DNA from: Prochlorococcus sp. AG-321-E21
GTDB taxonomy: Bacteria > Cyanobacteriota > Cyanobacteriia > PCC-6307 > Cyanobiaceae
Direction: 5' to 3'
Length of the DNA stretch: 57,896 bases
Assembly (NCBI GenBank): GCA_003283415.1
Contig: QBXH01000007.1
Span: forward strand, 1-57,896
Part shown: piece by piece, positions 33,331 through 44,288 of the stretch
Numbering within the stretch: the first letter of the stretch is position 1
Layout: the number at the start of each line of letters is the position of its first letter
Notes under the pieces: generated by a model
Told to the model about the DNA's origin: nothing
The model's input: only the letters and a program-made list of their open reading frames with translations
Databases searched by the model: none
Made by a program: the position numbers and the translations under genes

Positions 33331-34040
33331 TTTACCTTAGAAGGGGAAAATAATATTGGTGTGTTGTTCTCAATTTTACCCACCAAAACCTTATCTGTTA
33401 AATCCACAAACAATCCATTTTCTAATACTCCAGGAATATTATTAATACGCATTTCTAAATCTTTTGGATCTTTTATTCCAGCATCAAATAAAACATCCAA
33501 AATTAAATTACCTTGATCTGTGACAACTGGGCCTGCTTTTTTTCTTGCCATCCTTAAATTAGAAACCCCACTCATTTCTGAAATAATGTCCTTGACCTGC
33601 TTCCACGCAGAAGGCAAAACCTCTACAGGGAGAGGGAAAACTTGATTTAAATTTTGCACTAGCTTTGTTTCATCAACAACAATTAATAATTTGTTTGCTT
33701 TGGATGCAACCAATTTTTCTCGGACATGGCAAGCTCCTCCCCCCTTTATTAGTTGAAAGTCAGGATCTACTTCATCTGCTCCATCAATAGCTAAATCAAT
33801 TTGAGGAACTGAAGCTAAATCAATTAAAGGAATATTGAGTTCTAATGCAAGAACCTCTGATTGAAAGGAAGTTGGAACTCCTTTAATGTTTTTTAATTTG
33901 CCTGATCCAATTTGTTGAGCAAGACTTTTTATCATTAGTGCTGCTGTTGAACCTGAGCCTAAACCCAGGATCATTCCATCCTTTACTTCTTTAACAGCTG
34001 CATCAGCAACAACTTGTTTCATCTGAGTCTGTAAATCCAA
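33327..34040 (-). CDS. rpiA: Ribose-5-phosphate isomerase A
   Basis: RpiA interconverts ribose 5-phosphate and ribulose 5-phosphate in the Calvin and pentose phosphate pathways. The 237-residue product has the phosphate loop [13 protein letters not shown], the substrate motif [27 protein letters not shown] (catalytic Asp, Lys and Glu), and VDETKLV. The start [19 protein letters not shown] fits the family. The HtrA-like protease gene is 47 bases upstream on the same strand, so readthrough is possible. Confidence 0.97.
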   Translation of the reverse strand: MDLQTQMKQVVADAAVKEVKDGMILGLGSGSTAALMIKSLAQQIGSGKLKNIKGVPTSFQSEVLALELNIPLIDLASVPQIDLAIDGADEVDPDFQLIKGGGACHVREKLVASKANKLLIVVDETKLVQNLNQVFPLPVEVLPSAWKQVKDIISEMSGVSNLRMARKKAGPVVTDQGNLILDVLFDAGIKDPKDLEMRINNIPGVLENGLFVDLTDKVLVGKIENNTPILFSPSKVN

Positions 34041-34087
34041 AATGTTTTGACCTAAACTTTATAGATTATTAAATTTCAACAGATGAT

Positions 34088-35233
<1,146 letters not shown>

Positions 35234-35374
35234 TCAACTTGTATTTTGAATTTAATTGAATAAATTTCCTAATGTTGTTTTTTTGTTTACATCCATAAAA
35301 TACACATAATAATTTTTTTTTTAAAAACACTTTTCAATGTGTGAAAATAATCAAGAGCTTAATGATTTACTAAA

Positions 35375-35842
35375 TTGGATAAAGAATGTAAAAACAATTT
35401 AGAAATTCTTCTTCAAGGAATCGCTAAAGAATTTAATCTAAAAATTTATAATTTAAAATTACTGACAAATCAAAATCCGGTTTTAGTAAAAATTATTATT
35501 TGCAAAACTAATGATGATGATATTACTTTAGAAGATTGCTCAAGATTCAATAGTCCAGCTGCTGCTGTAATTGAAAATTCAAATCTTTTAAAATGTTCAT
35601 ATGTTTTAGAAATTAGTAGTCAAGGGGTCAGTGATGAATTAACCTCAGAAAGAGACTTCAAAACTTTTAAAGGTTTTCCAGTTAATGTTGAGTTAAACCA
35701 AAAAAATTCACCAACAAAATTTTTAAATGGTTTACTTTATGAAAAGTCAAAAGATTATTTAGCCATTAACATTAAAGGTAAGATAAAAAAAATCCCCTTT
35801 AACGAAGTATTAAAGGTTAGTCTTTGCACTCTTAAAGACTAA
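35375..35842 (+). CDS. rimP: Ribosome maturation factor RimP
   Basis: RimP assists maturation of the 30S subunit. The 155-residue product has an N-terminal alpha/beta domain and the family core [32 protein letters not shown] (matching YxLEVSSPGlxRpL) and a small SH3-like end. The start is TTG at 35375: a stop lies four codons upstream in frame and no ATG or GTG is close. It heads the classical rimP-nusA-ylxR-infB cluster. SQGVSDEL replaces the common SPG-x-R-P-L, which seems usual in picocyanobacteria. Confidence 0.92.
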   Translation: MDKECKNNLEILLQGIAKEFNLKIYNLKLLTNQNPVLVKIIICKTNDDDITLEDCSRFNSPAAAVIENSNLLKCSYVLEISSQGVSDELTSERDFKTFKGFPVNVELNQKNSPTKFLNGLLYEKSKDYLAINIKGKIKKIPFNEVLKVSLCTLKD

Positions 35843-35879
35843 TTTATTTTCAACTATTATTCATTTTTACCCATCATAG

Positions 35880-37283
35880 ATGGCATTAGTAATTCTCCCA
35901 GGTTTAAACAATCTTATTGAAGACATAAGTGAGGAAAAAAAATTACCTCCTCATGTTGTGGAATCAGCTTTACGCGAAGCCTTACTTAAAGGTTACGAAA
36001 AATACAGAAAAACCTTCTACATTGGAGTGAAGGAAGATCCCTTTGATGAGGAATACTTTAGTAATTTTGATGTTGGATTAGATTTAGAAGAAGAAGGTTA
36101 CCGAATTTTATCAAGTAAAATAATTGTCGAAGAGGTTGAAAGCGAAGATCATCAAATATCCCTTCAAGAAGTTAAACAAGTTGCTGATGATGCTCAAATA
36201 GGAGATACCGTCGTTTTAGATGTCACTCCAGAAAAAGAGGATTTTGGCAGAATGGCTGCCTCAACTACAAAGCAAGTATTGGCTCAAAAGTTGAGAGACC
36301 AACAAAGGAAAATGATTCAGGAAGAATTCGCAGACTTAGAAGATCCTGTTTTAACTGCAAGAGTTATAAGATTTGAAAGACAGTCAGTAATTATGGGGGT
36401 AAGCTCAGGAATCGGTAGGCCAGAAGTAGAAGCAGAACTTCCTAAAAGGGATCAATTACCAAATGATAATTATAGAGCTAACGCAACATTCAAAGTTTTC
36501 CTAAAAGAAGTTAGTGAAATAGCTAGAAAAGGTCCTCAACTTTTTGTGAGTAGAGCCAATGCTGGTCTAGTTGTTTATTTATTTGAAAATGAAGTCCCAG
36601 AAATTCAAGAGGGTACAGTAAAAATTGTTGCTGTTTCAAGAGAGGCAAATCCTCCTTCAAGAGCAGTTGGGCCAAGGACTAAAGTCGCCGTAGACAGTAT
36701 TGAAGTAGAAGTTGATCCAGTAGGTGCTTGCATTGGAGCCAGAGGAGCAAGAATTCAGCAGGTAGTTAATGAATTAAGAGGAGAAAAAATAGATGTTATA
36801 AAGTGGTCATCTGACCCTATTCAATACATATTAAATTCTTTAAGTCCAGCTAAAGTTGATCTTGTAAGACTTGTTGATCCAGAAGGACAACATGCTCATG
36901 TTTTAGTTCCTCCTGATCAATTGAGTCTTGCCATAGGAAGAGAAGGTCAAAATGTTCGTCTTGCGGCAAGATTAACAGGTTGGAAGATAGACGTTAAAAA
37001 CTCCCATGAATATGATCAAGAGAAAGAAGACGCAGTAGTGGCAGAATTAATTCTTCAAAGAGAGGAAGAAGAGAATCTTCAAAGAGAAGCTGAAGAGAGA
37101 TTAGAGTTAGAGCAAGCAGAAAGAGCTGCAGAAGATGCAAGATTAAGGGAGCTTTATCCTTTACCTGAAGATGATGAGGAATATGGTGATGAGAACTATG
37201 AAGAAGGAAGTCCTTCAGAAAACGACCAAATTAAAAACCTGAAGCAAGATGAACTTATCTCTACGGAGGAGAAAACACGGTGA
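35880..37283 (+). CDS. nusA: Transcription termination/antitermination factor NusA
   Basis: NusA binds RNA polymerase and nascent RNA to modulate pausing and termination. The 467-residue product has the N-terminal polymerase-binding domain, an S1 domain (about 135-200), two KH domains (RTKVAVDSIEVEVDPVGACIGARGARIQQVV and LAIGREGQNVRLAARLTGW) and a highly acidic coiled tail rich in Glu (about 385-460). It lacks the C-terminal acidic repeats of E. coli NusA. ylxR overlaps its stop by four bases. Confidence 0.97.
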   Translation: MALVILPGLNNLIEDISEEKKLPPHVVESALREALLKGYEKYRKTFYIGVKEDPFDEEYFSNFDVGLDLEEEGYRILSSKIIVEEVESEDHQISLQEVKQVADDAQIGDTVVLDVTPEKEDFGRMAASTTKQVLAQKLRDQQRKMIQEEFADLEDPVLTARVIRFERQSVIMGVSSGIGRPEVEAELPKRDQLPNDNYRANATFKVFLKEVSEIARKGPQLFVSRANAGLVVYLFENEVPEIQEGTVKIVAVSREANPPSRAVGPRTKVAVDSIEVEVDPVGACIGARGARIQQVVNELRGEKIDVIKWSSDPIQYILNSLSPAKVDLVRLVDPEGQHAHVLVPPDQLSLAIGREGQNVRLAARLTGWKIDVKNSHEYDQEKEDAVVAELILQREEEENLQREAEERLELEQAERAAEDARLRELYPLPEDDEEYGDENYEEGSPSENDQIKNLKQDELISTEEKTR

Positions 37284-37540
37284 TACATAAATCGCCTGTT
37301 ATGCGTAAGTGCATTTCTTGCAGGACTACTTTTGATAGAAATAATCTTTTGAAGATTACTAAAGATCATAATTTAGGAATAATGCTTAACGAAGGGATGG
37401 GTCGTTCTGCTTACATTTGTAAATCAAAAAAGTGTTTCACAGATCCTAAACTTAAAAAAAAGCTTCAAAAAGCTCTAAAAGCCATTTTAAATCCTGAAAT
37501 TATTGATATTTTTGCAAGGGAAATTGCAAACTACAAATAA
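37280..37540 (+). CDS. ylxR: YlxR-family (DUF448) RNA-binding protein
   Basis: The 86-residue product has the YlxR core: RKCISCRTTFDRNNLLKIT, then GRSAYICKSKKCF. The family is found between nusA and infB in most bacteria; it has been reported as a nucleoid- or RNA-binding modulator, and recent work links it to RNase P. The start is GTG at 37280, overlapping the nusA stop by four bases (GTGA), which implies translational coupling. The basic tail KLKKKLQKALKAI would suit nucleic-acid binding. Confidence 0.92.
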   Translation: MIHKSPVMRKCISCRTTFDRNNLLKITKDHNLGIMLNEGMGRSAYICKSKKCFTDPKLKKKLQKALKAILNPEIIDIFAREIANYK

Positions 37541-37613
37541 CTATCCCAAAAGGGCATATAATTAAAATTACATTCTCTTTAAACCTCCAAAAAAAGAGTA
37601 ACATTAAGATTAA

Positions 37614-40600
37614 ATGACTATCAGCGATAAAATCAGAGTTTATGAACTTTCCAGAGATCTAAAGCTGGAAAATAAAGATATATTGGATGCTGCTCAAAAA
37701 CTTTCAATATCAGTTAAAAGTCACAGCAGTTCAATAAGTTTAGAGGATGCAAAAAAGATTAGAAATCTTATAGTTAACAAAAATCCAGGGAAAAAAATTC
37801 TTTCTGTAACTAAATCGACATCTTTTGCAAAGACTAATAAACAAAAAAATAATCTTAATCAGAGTAAAAACAACAACACTTTTACTAATACCTCGCATCC
37901 TGAGAAGTCCGAAAGAGAAGGTTTAAATAAAAAACCCCTTTTAATTAAACCTGTTAATAAAGCACAAAATTCGGCAATAAGCACAGATAAAAAGAAATTA
38001 AATAAAATTGAGAATCCAATTCCCCCCACTATTGTCTCTAACCTAAAATCTCAAGATCTTTCAAAAACTCAAAATAAAATTAATAATCCAATAAAAAAAG
38101 CAACTAACCCAAAAGACAGAAAAGAACAAAGTTTTGTCCAAGCCAAAAAGCCTTTAAACAATTCTTCATTATCCCCAACAAAAACTCCTGTAAGACCTCC
38201 TATTCAATTAATTGAGAAACCAAAGAATTTAATTAATTCTAATAGGAATATAAACGCTAATAAAATAAATAATTCTTCTAATCAAAGACCTCAATCATCA
38301 AATAGTATTGATAAAAATAATAATTCACCTAAAAATAATTTAAATAATCCTCGTAAAAAAAGTGCACCTGAACTTGTAGGTGCCCCAATTAGAAGAGAAG
38401 ATCCTAAAGTTAATTTAAACAGGCAAAATCCTAATATCAGACAATCCTTATTGGATACACAAGTTTCTTCAAATAGGCCTGGTATGCCTATCAGACAATC
38501 AAATTACAATAGACAAGGAGGTCCAAATAAACCAGGAGCTCCAAATAGACAAGGAGATCCAAATAGACAAGGGGGGGCATATAGACCAGGAGGTCCAAAT
38601 AGACAAGGAGGGCCATATAGACCAGGAGGTCCAAATAAAACAGGAGGTCCAAATAGACAAGGAGGGCCATATAGACCAGGAGGTCCAAATAAACCAGGAG
38701 CTCCAAATAGACAAGGAGGGTCATATAGACAGGGAGATTTTAATAGGGCAGGTTCGAAGTTTAGTAACCAAAATCCCTCCGGGATCAGAAGGCCAGTAGC
38801 ACCTAATGAACTGATGCAGCTACAGAAAACAAATGCATCAAGCAATGAAAAACTTAATGCCTCTAATTTAAACAAACAAAAAGTTGAGGTACCCAATCAG
38901 AAGGCAAAGGCTCCTAATAGTCGTTTAAATGCATCGCCTGCTGCTAAAAAACCACCTCATAGATCATTCGCAAACAACTCTAAGAAACCTGGCAGAACAG
39001 ATTGGGACGATACTGCAAAGCTTGAAGCATTAAGAAATAAAAACCCACAGAAACAAAGACAAAAAGTCCATATTATTGGCGAAAATGATGATTCATTGAC
39101 CTCTGAGACTAGCGGTTACTCTGGAGAGAAGGTTTCAATACTATCAGCTAGTTTAGCTCGTCCAAAAAAAGAAAAATCTGAAGAGATCAAATCACAAAAA
39201 GCTACAAGACAATTCAAGAAAAAGAAAAAGGAAACTACTAGGCAAAGACAAAAGAGAAGAGCTATGGAACTAAGAGCAGCGAAAGATGCGAAACAAATAA
39301 GACCTGAAATGATAATAATACCTGAAGGTAATTTAACAGTACAAGAATTAGCCGATAAGCTTAGTCTTGAAAGTTCTGAAATAATAAAGTCTCTTTTCTT
39401 TAAAGGTATTACAGCTACAGTTACTCAATCACTTGACTTAGCAACCATTGAGACAGTTGCTGAAGAATTTGGAGTACCTGTTTTACAAGATGATGTAGAA
39501 GAGGCTGCAAAGAAAACAGTTGACATGATTGAAACCGATGATATTAAAAGTCTTATTAAAAGGCCTCCAGTCATTACAGTGATGGGTCATGTTGACCATG
39601 GTAAAACAAGTCTTTTAGATTCCATCAGAGAATCCAGAGTAGCCTCGGGAGAAGCAGGTGGAATAACTCAACACATAGGTGCTTATCAAGTTGAATTTGA
39701 GCATGAATCAAAAAAGAGAAAGCTGACTTTTCTTGATACTCCAGGTCATGAAGCTTTTACTGCCATGCGTGCTAGAGGTACAAAAGTTACTGATGTGGCG
39801 GTACTTGTTGTAGCAGCTGATGATGGTTGCAGACCTCAAACACTTGAAGCCATTAGTCACGCAAGAGCAGCAAAAGTACCAATAGTAGTAGCTATAAATA
39901 AAATTGATAAAGAAGGTGCTTCACCGGATAGAGTCAAACAGGAATTATCAGAAAAAGATCTAATTGCCGAAGACTGGGGTGGAGATGTAGTTATGGTTCC
40001 AGTCAGTGCAATCAAAAAACAAAATATTGATAAATTACTGGAGATGATCCTATTGGTTTCTGAGGTTGAAGATCTTCAAGCAAATCCAGAAAGATTAGCT
40101 AAAGGAACAGTAATTGAAGCCCATTTAGATAAAGCCAAAGGTCCTGTTGCAACTTTATTAGTACAAAATGGCACATTAAAAGCTGGCGATGTTTTAGCTG
40201 CGGGTTCAGTCCTGGGGAAAATTAGAGCAATGGTTGATGAACATGGTAATAGAATTAAGGAAGCTGGACCTTCATGTCCAGTGGAAGCCCTTGGATTTAG
40301 CGAAGTACCCACAGCAGGTGATGAATTTGAAGTTTATCCTGATGAGAAAAATGCTAGAGCGGTTGTTGGAGAAAGAGCAACTGATGCAAGAGCAACAAAA
40401 TTAGCACAACAAATGGCATCTAGAAGGGTAAGCTTATCTTCTATATCTACTCAAGCAAATGATGGAGAACTTAAAGAATTAAATCTAATTCTTAAAGCAG
40501 ATGTACAGGGAAGTGTAGAAGCCATATTGGGTTCATTAGAACAATTACCAAAAAATGAGGTTCAAGTTAGAGTCCTTCTCTCAGCACCAGGAGAAATAAC

Positions 40601-41087
40601 TGAGACTGATATAGATCTAGCTGCTGCCTCTGGCTCAGTAATAATAGGATTCAACACATCCTTAGCATCTGGAGCTAAAAGAGCGGCTGACGCGAACGAT
40701 GTTGATATAAGAGAGTATGAAGTTATCTATAAACTTTTAGAAGATATTCAATCTGCTATGGAAGGACTTCTTGAACCTGATTTAGTTGAGGAATCTTTAG
40801 GTCAAGCGGAAGTAAGAGCGACATTTGCTGTTGGGAAAGGAGCTATTGCTGGATGCTACATACAAAGCGGTAAACTACAAAGAAATTGTTCTTTGAGAGT
40901 ACTTAGATCAGACAAAGTAATATTTGAAGGTAATTTAGATTCTTTGAAAAGATCTAAAGATGATGTAAAAGAGGTTAATACTGGATTCGAATGTGGAGTT
41001 GGATGTGATAAATTCTCAACTTGGAGTGAAGGAGATATCATTAAGGCATTCAAATTTGTAACTAAAAAAAGGACTTTAAATAAATAA
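37614..41087 (+). CDS. infB: Translation initiation factor IF-2
   Basis: IF-2 is the GTPase that brings initiator tRNA to the 30S subunit and promotes subunit joining. The 1157-residue product has a small N-terminal IF2_N motif ([19 protein letters not shown]), a very long disordered, Asn/Lys-rich then Gly/Pro/Arg-rich region to about residue 540, a second IF2_N ([18 protein letters not shown]), then the G domain with [27 protein letters not shown] and NKIDKEG, and domains II-IV. Residues 300-377 are thirteen hexapeptide repeats. It closes the rimP-nusA-ylxR-infB cluster and faces DUF3493. Confidence 0.98.
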   Translation: MTISDKIRVYELSRDLKLENKDILDAAQKLSISVKSHSSSISLEDAKKIRNLIVNKNPGKKILSVTKSTSFAKTNKQKNNLNQSKNNNTFTNTSHPEKSEREGLNKKPLLIKPVNKAQNSAISTDKKKLNKIENPIPPTIVSNLKSQDLSKTQNKINNPIKKATNPKDRKEQSFVQAKKPLNNSSLSPTKTPVRPPIQLIEKPKNLINSNRNINANKINNSSNQRPQSSNSIDKNNNSPKNNLNNPRKKSAPELVGAPIRREDPKVNLNRQNPNIRQSLLDTQVSSNRPGMPIRQSNYNRQGGPNKPGAPNRQGDPNRQGGAYRPGGPNRQGGPYRPGGPNKTGGPNRQGGPYRPGGPNKPGAPNRQGGSYRQGDFNRAGSKFSNQNPSGIRRPVAPNELMQLQKTNASSNEKLNASNLNKQKVEVPNQKAKAPNSRLNASPAAKKPPHRSFANNSKKPGRTDWDDTAKLEALRNKNPQKQRQKVHIIGENDDSLTSETSGYSGEKVSILSASLARPKKEKSEEIKSQKATRQFKKKKKETTRQRQKRRAMELRAAKDAKQIRPEMIIIPEGNLTVQELADKLSLESSEIIKSLFFKGITATVTQSLDLATIETVAEEFGVPVLQDDVEEAAKKTVDMIETDDIKSLIKRPPVITVMGHVDHGKTSLLDSIRESRVASGEAGGITQHIGAYQVEFEHESKKRKLTFLDTPGHEAFTAMRARGTKVTDVAVLVVAADDGCRPQTLEAISHARAAKVPIVVAINKIDKEGASPDRVKQELSEKDLIAEDWGGDVVMVPVSAIKKQNIDKLLEMILLVSEVEDLQANPERLAKGTVIEAHLDKAKGPVATLLVQNGTLKAGDVLAAGSVLGKIRAMVDEHGNRIKEAGPSCPVEALGFSEVPTAGDEFEVYPDEKNARAVVGERATDARATKLAQQMASRRVSLSSISTQANDGELKELNLILKADVQGSVEAILGSLEQLPKNEVQVRVLLSAPGEITETDIDLAAASGSVIIGFNTSLASGAKRAADANDVDIREYEVIYKLLEDIQSAMEGLLEPDLVEESLGQAEVRATFAVGKGAIAGCYIQSGKLQRNCSLRVLRSDKVIFEGNLDSLKRSKDDVKEVNTGFECGVGCDKFSTWSEGDIIKAFKFVTKKRTLNK
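38511..38744 (+). repeat. Thirteen tandem 18-bp repeats in infB
   Basis: Units of the form AGACAAGGAGGTCCAAAT encode hexapeptides such as [18 protein letters not shown] and RQGGPY. A three-unit block ([12 protein letters not shown] then K-T/P-G-G/A-PN) is itself duplicated at 38601-38654 and 38655-38708, showing higher-order expansion. The array is clearly more G-rich than its surroundings. It lies in the disordered linker, so copy number could vary without harming the GTPase. Confidence 0.96.
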
Positions 41088-41112
41088 AAACTTAATCTTT
41101 TTTATTTTTATC
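41080..41112. terminator. A/T-only inverted repeat between infB and DUF3493
   Basis: An A-rich arm (ending AATAAAAA) and a T-rich arm (TTTTTTATTTTTAT) flank CTTAATC, where both convergent stops lie. Both RNA strands would end in a run of U. The stem has no G/C pairs and one bulge, so it is only a possible bidirectional terminator. Confidence 0.35.
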
Positions 41113-41331
41113 GAGGAATAATAAAAAAGGAAATAATACACAAGCTCCTAATTGAATTAGAAGATTATTTTGCTGTATTTCATTACCACCAGCAATTTTA
41201 GAAAGCATTATTAACAGGCCTAAAAAAGAAGAACCTGAAAAGGTAATCCATAATATTCTTCTTAAGCCTTTGAAAGGAGCCTGAGTCTCCTTTAGTAACT
41301 TTTTTTTTAATTCAGGGTCAATTTTTGACAT
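41092..41331 (-). CDS. DUF3493-family membrane protein
   Basis: The 79-residue product has the DUF3493 start DPELKKKLLKETQAPFKGLRRILWITFSGSS followed by two hydrophobic spans (about residues 31-46 and 57-74). The family occurs in cyanobacteria and plastids, and I recall plant members linked to photosystem II assembly (LPA3-type), which may or may not apply to this short protein. It is convergent with infB. Its start lies 55 bases from the divergent tRNA-Thr. Confidence 0.82.
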   Translation of the reverse strand: MSKIDPELKKKLLKETQAPFKGLRRILWITFSGSSFLGLLIMLSKIAGGNEIQQNNLLIQLGACVLFPFLLFLDKNKKD

Positions 41332-41368
41332 TAATAAACTAGATTATTAAATTAATTGTATATAAAAT

Positions 41369-41374
41369 TATAAA
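41369..41374 (+). promoter_or_regulatory. Candidate -10 element for tRNA-Thr
   Basis: TATAAA ends 12 bases before the tRNA, allowing a short 5' leader. There is no recognisable -35 box and the region is A/T-rich throughout. Confidence 0.3.
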
Positions 41375-41386
41375 TATTTTAATATT

Positions 41387-41458
41387 GCCGATATAGCTCA
41401 GCAGAAGAGCAATTGTTTCGTAAACAATAGGTCATTGGTTCAATTCCAATTATCGGCA
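41387..41458 (+). tRNA. tRNA-Thr (anticodon CGT)
   Basis: The 72 bases fold as a standard cloverleaf: acceptor GCCGATA with TATCGGC and discriminator A, D stem GCTC/GAGC, anticodon stem ATTGT/ACAAT around TTCGTAA, variable AGGTC, and T stem ATTGG/CCAAT around TTCAATT. The anticodon CGT reads ACG threonine codons. CCA is not encoded. A TATAAA box at 41369-41374 is a candidate -10 element. Glycosyltransferase genes begin 28 bases downstream. Confidence 0.97.
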
Positions 41459-41486
41459 TCTGCCTAAATATAAAAACAAACACTAC

Positions 41487-43052
41487 ATGTTGAATATTAA
41501 ATTTAAAAGATTTCTTAAATTCATTTTATTCTTACCTTTAATTTTTTACTTTGGTAAAAGAAGTTACATAGCATTTGATGAAGGCTATTATGCATTACAG
41601 GCAAGATGGATATTAGAAAAAGGGAATTGGACAGTTCCCATGTGGTGGGGAGATTCTATTATTGATAGAACAATAGGGGTGCAATTTTTAATTGCAAAGT
41701 CACAAGAAATTTTTGGAGAAAAGGTATTTGCTGCTTATTTACCAACAACTATTGCATCAATATTAATGCTGATCATAACTTATAAATTACATGAAGAATT
41801 AATAGATAAAAAATTTGCAATTGTATCACCCCTAATTCTTTCAACGACTTATTTATGGTTTGACTATTCTCATTTAGCTACTCAAGATCTTATCTATTCT
41901 TGTTTGGTTACTATTGGAATTTTTTCTTTAGTAAAAATAAAAGCAAAACAAAGCAAATTTTACATTTTACTTTTTGGTATTTGGATAGGTTTAGCTTTTA
42001 TGCTAAAGACTTTTCTTGTAGCTGTTCCTCTTTTAGCACTTCTACCATTTTTATTCAAAAACAGAATTTTTATTTTCACAAAATTCTTTTGGATTGGATT
42101 AATAATTGGATTTATTCCATATTTATTTTGGGCATATTCTTTGAGCTCCTACTTGGATAAAAACGTCATTCTATACTTGTTTGATAAATTGAGTTTCCTT
42201 TCAAAGGACAATCCCTTTACAAATCCCTTTTATTATTACTTTTGGAACATTCCAATTACATTCCTTCCATGGAGCTTATTTTCTTTTATTGGAATAGTTT
42301 CTAATAGTTCAGAAAGTAAAAACAATAAGTTAATATTAACTTATTTTCCTCTAATTTTAATTTTAATTTTAAGTATTTTTTCAACAAAAACGCCATATTA
42401 CCCCTTACAAATATCTTCAATATTATCTTTGAATTCATATGTTGGTATTAAATATTTATTTAGTACAAAAAAATTTCAATCAATTGTATTTTTTCTAACT
42501 TCTAAATTAATTCCTTTAATAGTCCTTTCTTCAGTAATAATTTATTTTATTTTCTTTAAAAGTTCCTTGAACTTCACTACTAAAGAAAACATTTTTGCTA
42601 TTTCAGGATTAGTGTCTTTTACTATTGCTTGGTCTTTAATAAAAAAAGAACATAACATAAAAAAAATTATTATAAATTTAATTATTGGCCCTTACCTATT
42701 AACATCGTTACTACTACAATCAGGTTTATTTACTGATAGATCGAGAGAGTTAAGGGAAAAAATGGAATATCTTTCATCATTAGATATCTTAAAGAGTCAA
42801 ATCATCAAGGTAGATAAAAGTGGATTCAATATAAGTAAAAGTGGAGTTAATAATGAAAAGGCAATATCTAAATTAATAAGAATTTCTCTGCTTACCCCGA
42901 ACTTGGGAGATGGCATTGATAGCATAGAAAAACTAAATCAATCAGATTTAGCATGGTCAACTTTATCTTCAGAGGAAATAGAGACTGATTCCTATCAAAT
43001 CATTTACGAAGATCAAATATTATCACCATGGAAATTGATAAGAAAAAATTAA
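41487..43052 (+). CDS. PMT/ArnT-like membrane glycosyltransferase (GT-C fold)
   Basis: The 521-residue product has roughly ten membrane spans and the GT-C signature early in the first extracytoplasmic loop, YIAFDEGYYALQARWILEKG (acidic pair at residues 31-32), followed by IIDRTIGVQFLIA as in ArnT/PMT proteins. Such enzymes move a sugar from a polyprenyl-phosphate carrier to lipid A, protein or glycan outside the cytoplasmic membrane. The adjacent GT2 may make that donor. The acceptor is unknown. It starts 28 bases after tRNA-Thr and is followed by the GT2 after 40 bases. Confidence 0.87.
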   Translation: MLNIKFKRFLKFILFLPLIFYFGKRSYIAFDEGYYALQARWILEKGNWTVPMWWGDSIIDRTIGVQFLIAKSQEIFGEKVFAAYLPTTIASILMLIITYKLHEELIDKKFAIVSPLILSTTYLWFDYSHLATQDLIYSCLVTIGIFSLVKIKAKQSKFYILLFGIWIGLAFMLKTFLVAVPLLALLPFLFKNRIFIFTKFFWIGLIIGFIPYLFWAYSLSSYLDKNVILYLFDKLSFLSKDNPFTNPFYYYFWNIPITFLPWSLFSFIGIVSNSSESKNNKLILTYFPLILILILSIFSTKTPYYPLQISSILSLNSYVGIKYLFSTKKFQSIVFFLTSKLIPLIVLSSVIIYFIFFKSSLNFTTKENIFAISGLVSFTIAWSLIKKEHNIKKIIINLIIGPYLLTSLLLQSGLFTDRSRELREKMEYLSSLDILKSQIIKVDKSGFNISKSGVNNEKAISKLIRISLLTPNLGDGIDSIEKLNQSDLAWSTLSSEEIETDSYQIIYEDQILSPWKLIRKN

Positions 43053-43092
43053 GAAGTTTGTATTAGGATGATATTTATTAAAATTTAACTTA

Positions 43093-44184
43093 ATGAATTC
43101 TTTAGATACATGGAAACTTTCAAACGAGGAACTTCACCAGCTTTTCAAGGATAACAGCGAATTCGTTTCATTAAAAGTAAGAGGGAACTCTTGGGAACCA
43201 CTTACAAGATGGCTGAAACTAGACTCCCGAATATTTAAAGAAACAACTAACAATCCAAGAATCACCTTATCTGATATTGAATCATTAGCGGAAATATATA
43301 ATTACAGATCCATAAGATGGAAAGCAAAAAAATTAACCCCATTACCAACAAAATTAATTCCACGATTTGTTAAAAACACTTTACGTAAAGTCCCAATAAT
43401 TAAGCAAATAGCCTTTGAATTAGAAATTATATTTTATAAATATCAGGAAATATCCAATGAAAATTTAATTTCGGTAGTTATTTGTGCGAAGAATGAAGAA
43501 GGTAATAGAAAACTTTTAATAGAAGCCTTAAATAAATTCAAAAAATTACCTAATAAAATCGAAATAATATTTGTTGAGGGAAACAGTCATGATAAAACTT
43601 TCGAAATGCTAGAAAAAGTAACTAAAGATTTCTCAAGTATTTTTAAGATAAATCTTTTCAAACAAAGTTCTAAAGGTCTGAGAAATGCCATGTTTGAAGG
43701 CTTAAAAATATCATCTGGTGACACGATAGCAATTGTAAATAGCGACTTTACTGTGGACATTAATGACAGTATTAATGCAATAAGTGAAGCAACAAAAAAT
43801 GAAAATATACTTATTAACTGTTCTCGGACAACTTTTCCTATGGAAAAAGATGCCATGAGATGGTCAAACTACATAGGGAATAGATTCTTTGCTATATTTT
43901 TGTCTATTCTTATAAACCAACCAATTTCTGATTCTCTATGCGGAACGAAGATTTTTTCAAGGAAATTACTTAATTTGATGAAACAAAATGGCAGTTTGGA
44001 ATCTAAGTCAGATCCTTTCGGAGATTTTACAATAATCTTTGAAGCAGCCAACAATAATATTAAAATCTTAAATTACCCTGTTAGATATTATGCAAGACAA
44101 GCTGGAGTACCCAATATATCGAGATGGATAGATGGCTTAAAACTCCTTAGAGTATGTTGGGAATATATGATTTCTGATATCTGA
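43093..44184 (+). CDS. Family 2 glycosyltransferase
   Basis: An N-terminal domain of about 120 residues that I do not recognise (KLSNEELHQLFKDNSEF) precedes a GT-A fold: ISVVICAKNEEGNRKLLIEAL, IEIIFVEGNSHDKTFEML, and a DXD-like NSDFTVDI near residue 218, then LCGTKIFSRKLL. The core resembles polyprenyl-phosphate sugar transferases (DPM1/ArnC type) without membrane spans. It probably supplies or extends a lipid-linked sugar for the neighbouring PMT-like enzyme; donor and acceptor cannot be read. Confidence 0.87.
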   Translation: MNSLDTWKLSNEELHQLFKDNSEFVSLKVRGNSWEPLTRWLKLDSRIFKETTNNPRITLSDIESLAEIYNYRSIRWKAKKLTPLPTKLIPRFVKNTLRKVPIIKQIAFELEIIFYKYQEISNENLISVVICAKNEEGNRKLLIEALNKFKKLPNKIEIIFVEGNSHDKTFEMLEKVTKDFSSIFKINLFKQSSKGLRNAMFEGLKISSGDTIAIVNSDFTVDINDSINAISEATKNENILINCSRTTFPMEKDAMRWSNYIGNRFFAIFLSILINQPISDSLCGTKIFSRKLLNLMKQNGSLESKSDPFGDFTIIFEAANNNIKILNYPVRYYARQAGVPNISRWIDGLKLLRVCWEYMISDI

Positions 44185-44288
44185 ATTAAATAAAATTCTG
44201 GTGAGTATTTTCTAAGGATTTTTAATTTCTCCAAATTAGTAATAAAATAGTTAGATTCTTTATATGAGATCATTTTTTAAATCTCTTT

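Noticed and set aside
38511..38744. Possible CRISPR-like repeat array
   Set aside because: Units are directly contiguous with no spacers, stay in frame, and encode protein hexapeptides in infB.
38491..38896. Three long minus-strand ORFs opposite infB
   Set aside because: They are produced by the 18-base repeat, which lacks stops in several frames; the predicted products are repetitive and the plus-strand IF-2 frame explains the region.
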